Part shown: piece by piece, positions 62,147 to 64,000 of the stretch
Position numbering within the stretch: the first letter of the stretch is position 1
How the letters are laid out: each line of letters begins with the position of its first letter
Source: Planctomycetaceae bacterium
GTDB lineage: Bacteria; Planctomycetota; UBA1135; GCA-002686595
DNA length: 64,000 nucleotides
NCBI GenBank assembly: GCA_016125265.1
Contig: WGMC01000028.1
Span: forward strand, 48,700 to 112,699
Direction: 5' to 3'
The notes under the pieces: generated by a model
Told to the model about the DNA's origin: nothing
The model's input: the letters and a program-made list of their open reading frames with translations, nothing else
Databases searched by the model: none
Position numbers and translations under genes: made by a program

Positions 62147-62193
62147 CCTTGTCCGCTTGTTCTTGATGTGTCCCCGAAACGACAGATCCGTCG
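62108..62193 (+). repeat. 86-bp conserved block across the receptor stop codon, copy 2
   Basis: Second copy of the block at 58719-58804, with four mismatches. It ends in CGACAGATCCGTCG (62180-62193), again a 14-bp palindrome with one mismatch, but at a different position from copy 1, so the fold is kept while the base changes. Confidence 0.6.
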
Positions 62194-62583
62194 GAGGGCG
62201 GTCGGATTCCACCGTCCACCGGCGCTCGCCCGGACAATCGGCGGTGGGTTTGATCTCTGGCTAAGGTCTCTGCGGGCTGGGCCATGAAGCGGTGCAGGGA
62301 TCGACCAGTCGCGAAGGGGGTCGGACTTGTTCGCCGCGGGCGAAGGACTGGGCCTTCCGCGACCGGACGGACTCCGAGCACATCCAGACGTGCCGCTGGC
62401 CGTGCGATCGACTCCCTAGCGACTGTTGGGCGCCCGGGCTATTGTGCGGCGTCGGGTCCTGGAGGGTTGGGTGCTCGCCGGTTGTCGCCGCCCTCTTCCA
62501 TCCCCTTGGACCGCCCCCCAGCTACGAAGTGCGTTGCGCTGCTGCGCGGCGTGGGGGACAGGTCCTGTGCTGCCCGTAGAACG
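62194..62583. other. Intergenic stretch of about 390 bp without a supported gene
   Basis: I see no convincing gene or RNA. It holds a short palindrome ACAGGTCCTGT at 62558-62568, 15 nt before the next ATG, which could be an operator. I looked for a copy of the receptor variable repeat (a template repeat) and found none. Confidence 0.5.
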
Positions 62584-64000
62584 ATGCCTCGAATCGCCCA
62601 TCGCCGCCCCTACATCGCTCCCCGGCTGACGCTGCGGGTTGGGGTCAGTGGGCATCGGCCCAACAAGTTGGTGGGGTCGGATTGGGAAGAGTTGCGGAGG
62701 CGGGCGCGGCTCGTTTTGCTGTGTTTGCATGACGCGGCGCTCCGGGTTCACGCCGAGGGGCAGAGCATGCCCGGCGGGGGTGCGTACGACTCGACGGCGC
62801 CGACCCTGCGGCTGACGACGGCACTTGCGGAAGGCGCGGACCGGATCGTGGCGAGGGCCGCCTTGGCTGCGGGTTATGGACTGCACGTGGTCCTGCCGTT
62901 CCCCAAAGCCACCTACGAGCGGGACTTTGTCGGAGAATCGCTCGAGGAGTTCCGCCGCCTCGTCGTCCACTCTCGAGTTGGATCCTGCACCGAGCTGGAC
63001 GTGACCGACAAGGCCCAGGACCCGTTGGCGTACCGGGCGGCAGGTCTCCTCACACTGGCGCACAGCGACGTGCTCATTGCCCTTTGGGATGGGCAGCCGG
63101 CGGCTGGTGTGGGGGGTACCGCCGAAATGGTGATCGAAGCCCACCGACGCCAGATGGTGGTCGTGCGAATCACACCAGGGGGTGAAGTGCGCCTTCTGAA
63201 AGCTACGGCCCAGGCGCCGGATCCAATGCGGGAGGAAGCGTGGCTTCCCCTCGAGCTGACCGAGACGGCTCCCTACGTATCCACCGAACTGGCGGACCGC
63301 GTGCGCGCGCTGCTGTGCGTGCCCGAAGACGAACCAGCCGATTCGGAGGCGCGGCACAGTCGTCGGCCGGACCCGCAGCCAGTTGCCAACAAGTGGCTTT
63401 CGGACTTTCGGGCGGAGGCTGTGCATTCGCACACCTACTTCTGTGCCTACGAGCTGATGCGCAAGATCTTCTTGCCCGCGCGCCGGCCCTCGTTCCGCGT
63501 GGACCATCGGTTCGCGCACAATGTCGCCACGGCCTGGAAGGACACGCGCGACGCGGCCATCGCGATCGGTGGCCATGGTTTGTGGCGGGCGATCGACGGC
63601 GGACTTAGAGAGCGTTGGCTTCGAGCCGACAACTTGGCGATCCACTATGCCCATCGTTTCCGCACGGCCTATGTGCTGAATTTCTCGCTGGCTGCCCTGG
63701 CCGTCATCGTGGGTCTGTTGGCGTTGTTCTCCTGGGAGAGCACCGAAATCAAGGCTGGCTTGGTCGGGTTCGAACTGCTGTTGATCGGCGCGGTCTTGTG
63801 GGTGTTCCGAGTCGCGCGGAATGGTCGTTGGCACGAGCGCTGGCTCGACTACCGTCGCCTCGCCGAGACACTTCGGCCCGCGCGACTTTCCGCCTTGCTT
63901 GGGAGCTCGCCCCTCGCCACCGCAGCCGTCGTCGTGGGCACGGAAGGAGAGCGTTGGGTGGCCTGGTACGTGCGCGCCGCCCTGCGCGAACTGGCGCCGC
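62584..64000 (+). CDS. SLOG-like sensor with two membrane helices (cut by window edge)
   Basis: At least 472 aa, open to the last base. It starts at an ATG at 62584. The N-terminal domain begins LTLRVGVSGHRPNKL, then TTALAEGADRIVARAALAAG, LHVVLPFPKATYERDF and HSDVLIALWDGQPAAGVGGT. This is the LOG/DprA-like (SLOG) Rossmann pattern, a fold used in nucleotide-sensing parts of bacterial conflict systems. Two membrane helices follow near the right edge (VLNFSLAALAVIVGLLALFS and GLVGFELLLIGAVLWVFRV), with a charged helical region between SLOG and membrane. Such SLOG/membrane pairings (SLATT-like) are known in predicted defence systems. It lies 437 bp after the second receptor on the same strand and may belong to the same island. 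Confidence 0.65.
   Translation, partial: MPRIAHRRPYIAPRLTLRVGVSGHRPNKLVGSDWEELRRRARLVLLCLHDAALRVHAEGQSMPGGGAYDSTAPTLRLTTALAEGADRIVARAALAAGYGLHVVLPFPKATYERDFVGESLEEFRRLVVHSRVGSCTELDVTDKAQDPLAYRAAGLLTLAHSDVLIALWDGQPAAGVGGTAEMVIEAHRRQMVVVRITPGGEVRLLKATAQAPDPMREEAWLPLELTETAPYVSTELADRVRALLCVPEDEPADSEARHSRRPDPQPVANKWLSDFRAEAVHSHTYFCAYELMRKIFLPARRPSFRVDHRFAHNVATAWKDTRDAAIAIGGHGLWRAIDGGLRERWLRADNLAIHYAHRFRTAYVLNFSLAALAVIVGLLALFSWESTEIKAGLVGFELLLIGAVLWVFRVARNGRWHERWLDYRRLAETLRPARLSALLGSSPLATAAVVVGTEGERWVAWYVRAALRELAP

Noticed and set aside
62147..62583. Possible DGR template repeat or short reverse-transcriptase remnant after the second receptor
   Set aside because: I found no stretch resembling the receptor 3' ends with AAC codons at the variable places, and no reverse-transcriptase motif such as YADD in any frame.
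1..64000. tRNA, rRNA, CRISPR arrays or transposase genes
   Set aside because: No cloverleaf signature, rRNA stretch, regular spacer-repeat series or transposase motif was seen.

Overview
The window is very GC-rich, gene-dense bacterial chromosome with many GTG and TTG starts and short or overlapping gene junctions. Several protein types point to a Planctomycetota bacterium: an FG-GAP/ASPIC-UnbV protein, a planctomycete-type cytochrome c fused to a membrane domain, many secreted repeat proteins with one recurring C-terminal pattern, and sulfatase-like and M14 secreted hydrolases. That placement is an inference from gene content; there is no rRNA, tRNA or CRISPR array to anchor it.

Layout, left to right. 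1-10 kb: the end of an unknown protein, a glycerol kinase, an FG-GAP protein, a degenerate-GGDEF/coiled-coil protein next to a MamK-like bacterial actin, then a tight three-gene cassette (DUF3419/BtaA-like aminocarboxypropyl transferase, haem-oxygenase-like diiron oxidase, acyltransferase-like protein), and a sulfatase-fold lipoprotein with Thr at the nucleophile position. 10-18.3 kb: a FliK-like/FlhB-C-terminal-like pair, an SGNH hydrolase, pdxA, and a first RND efflux adaptor and pump. 18.3-25.7 kb: mostly secreted proteins (IPT/TIG repeats, beta-helix-like, a 14-repeat propeller-like protein), a lipoprotein and a PAP2 phosphatase. 25.8-34.8 kb: a B12-binding radical SAM enzyme, an S9 glutamyl-endopeptidase-like enzyme, a glycosyltransferase, an unknown protein with a possible nuclease core, a TPMT-like methyltransferase and ferrochelatase. 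34.8-45 kb: a zinc-ribbon membrane protein, an acyl-CoA ligase, two tandem paralogous membrane-anchored proteins, a secreted Cys-rich protein, a cytochrome b562-like/c-type cytochrome pair and a nitroreductase-methyltransferase fusion. 45-52.3 kb: a second RND pair, a structured inverted-repeat element and an M14 carboxypeptidase. 52.3-55.1 kb: a guanine-deaminase-like enzyme divergent from a solitary DNA methyltransferase, and a DUF4143 ATPase. 55.3-64 kb: what looks like a defence or recognition island with two large paralogous receptors and a SLOG-like membrane protein running off the right edge.

The most interesting part is the right end. The two receptors (1142 and 1092 aa) share an order of two TIR/deoxyribosyltransferase-like N-terminal domains, a NACHT-type NTPase and a C-terminal FGE-sulfatase (C-type-lectin-fold) domain. 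Their last 43 residues differ almost only at a clustered set of surface-type positions. The following 86 nt, running across the stop codon into non-coding DNA and ending in an imperfect palindrome, are nearly identical. This is the layout of variable repeats in targets of diversity-generating retroelements (DGRs). No template repeat or reverse transcriptase lies inside the window, so a DGR is inferred, not shown.

Other points of note are a MamK-family actin with no magnetosome genes around it, a possible small-molecule cassette with a complete diiron ligand set, and a recurrent TAnnnT hexamer 5-7 nt before start codons that suggests leaderless transcription.
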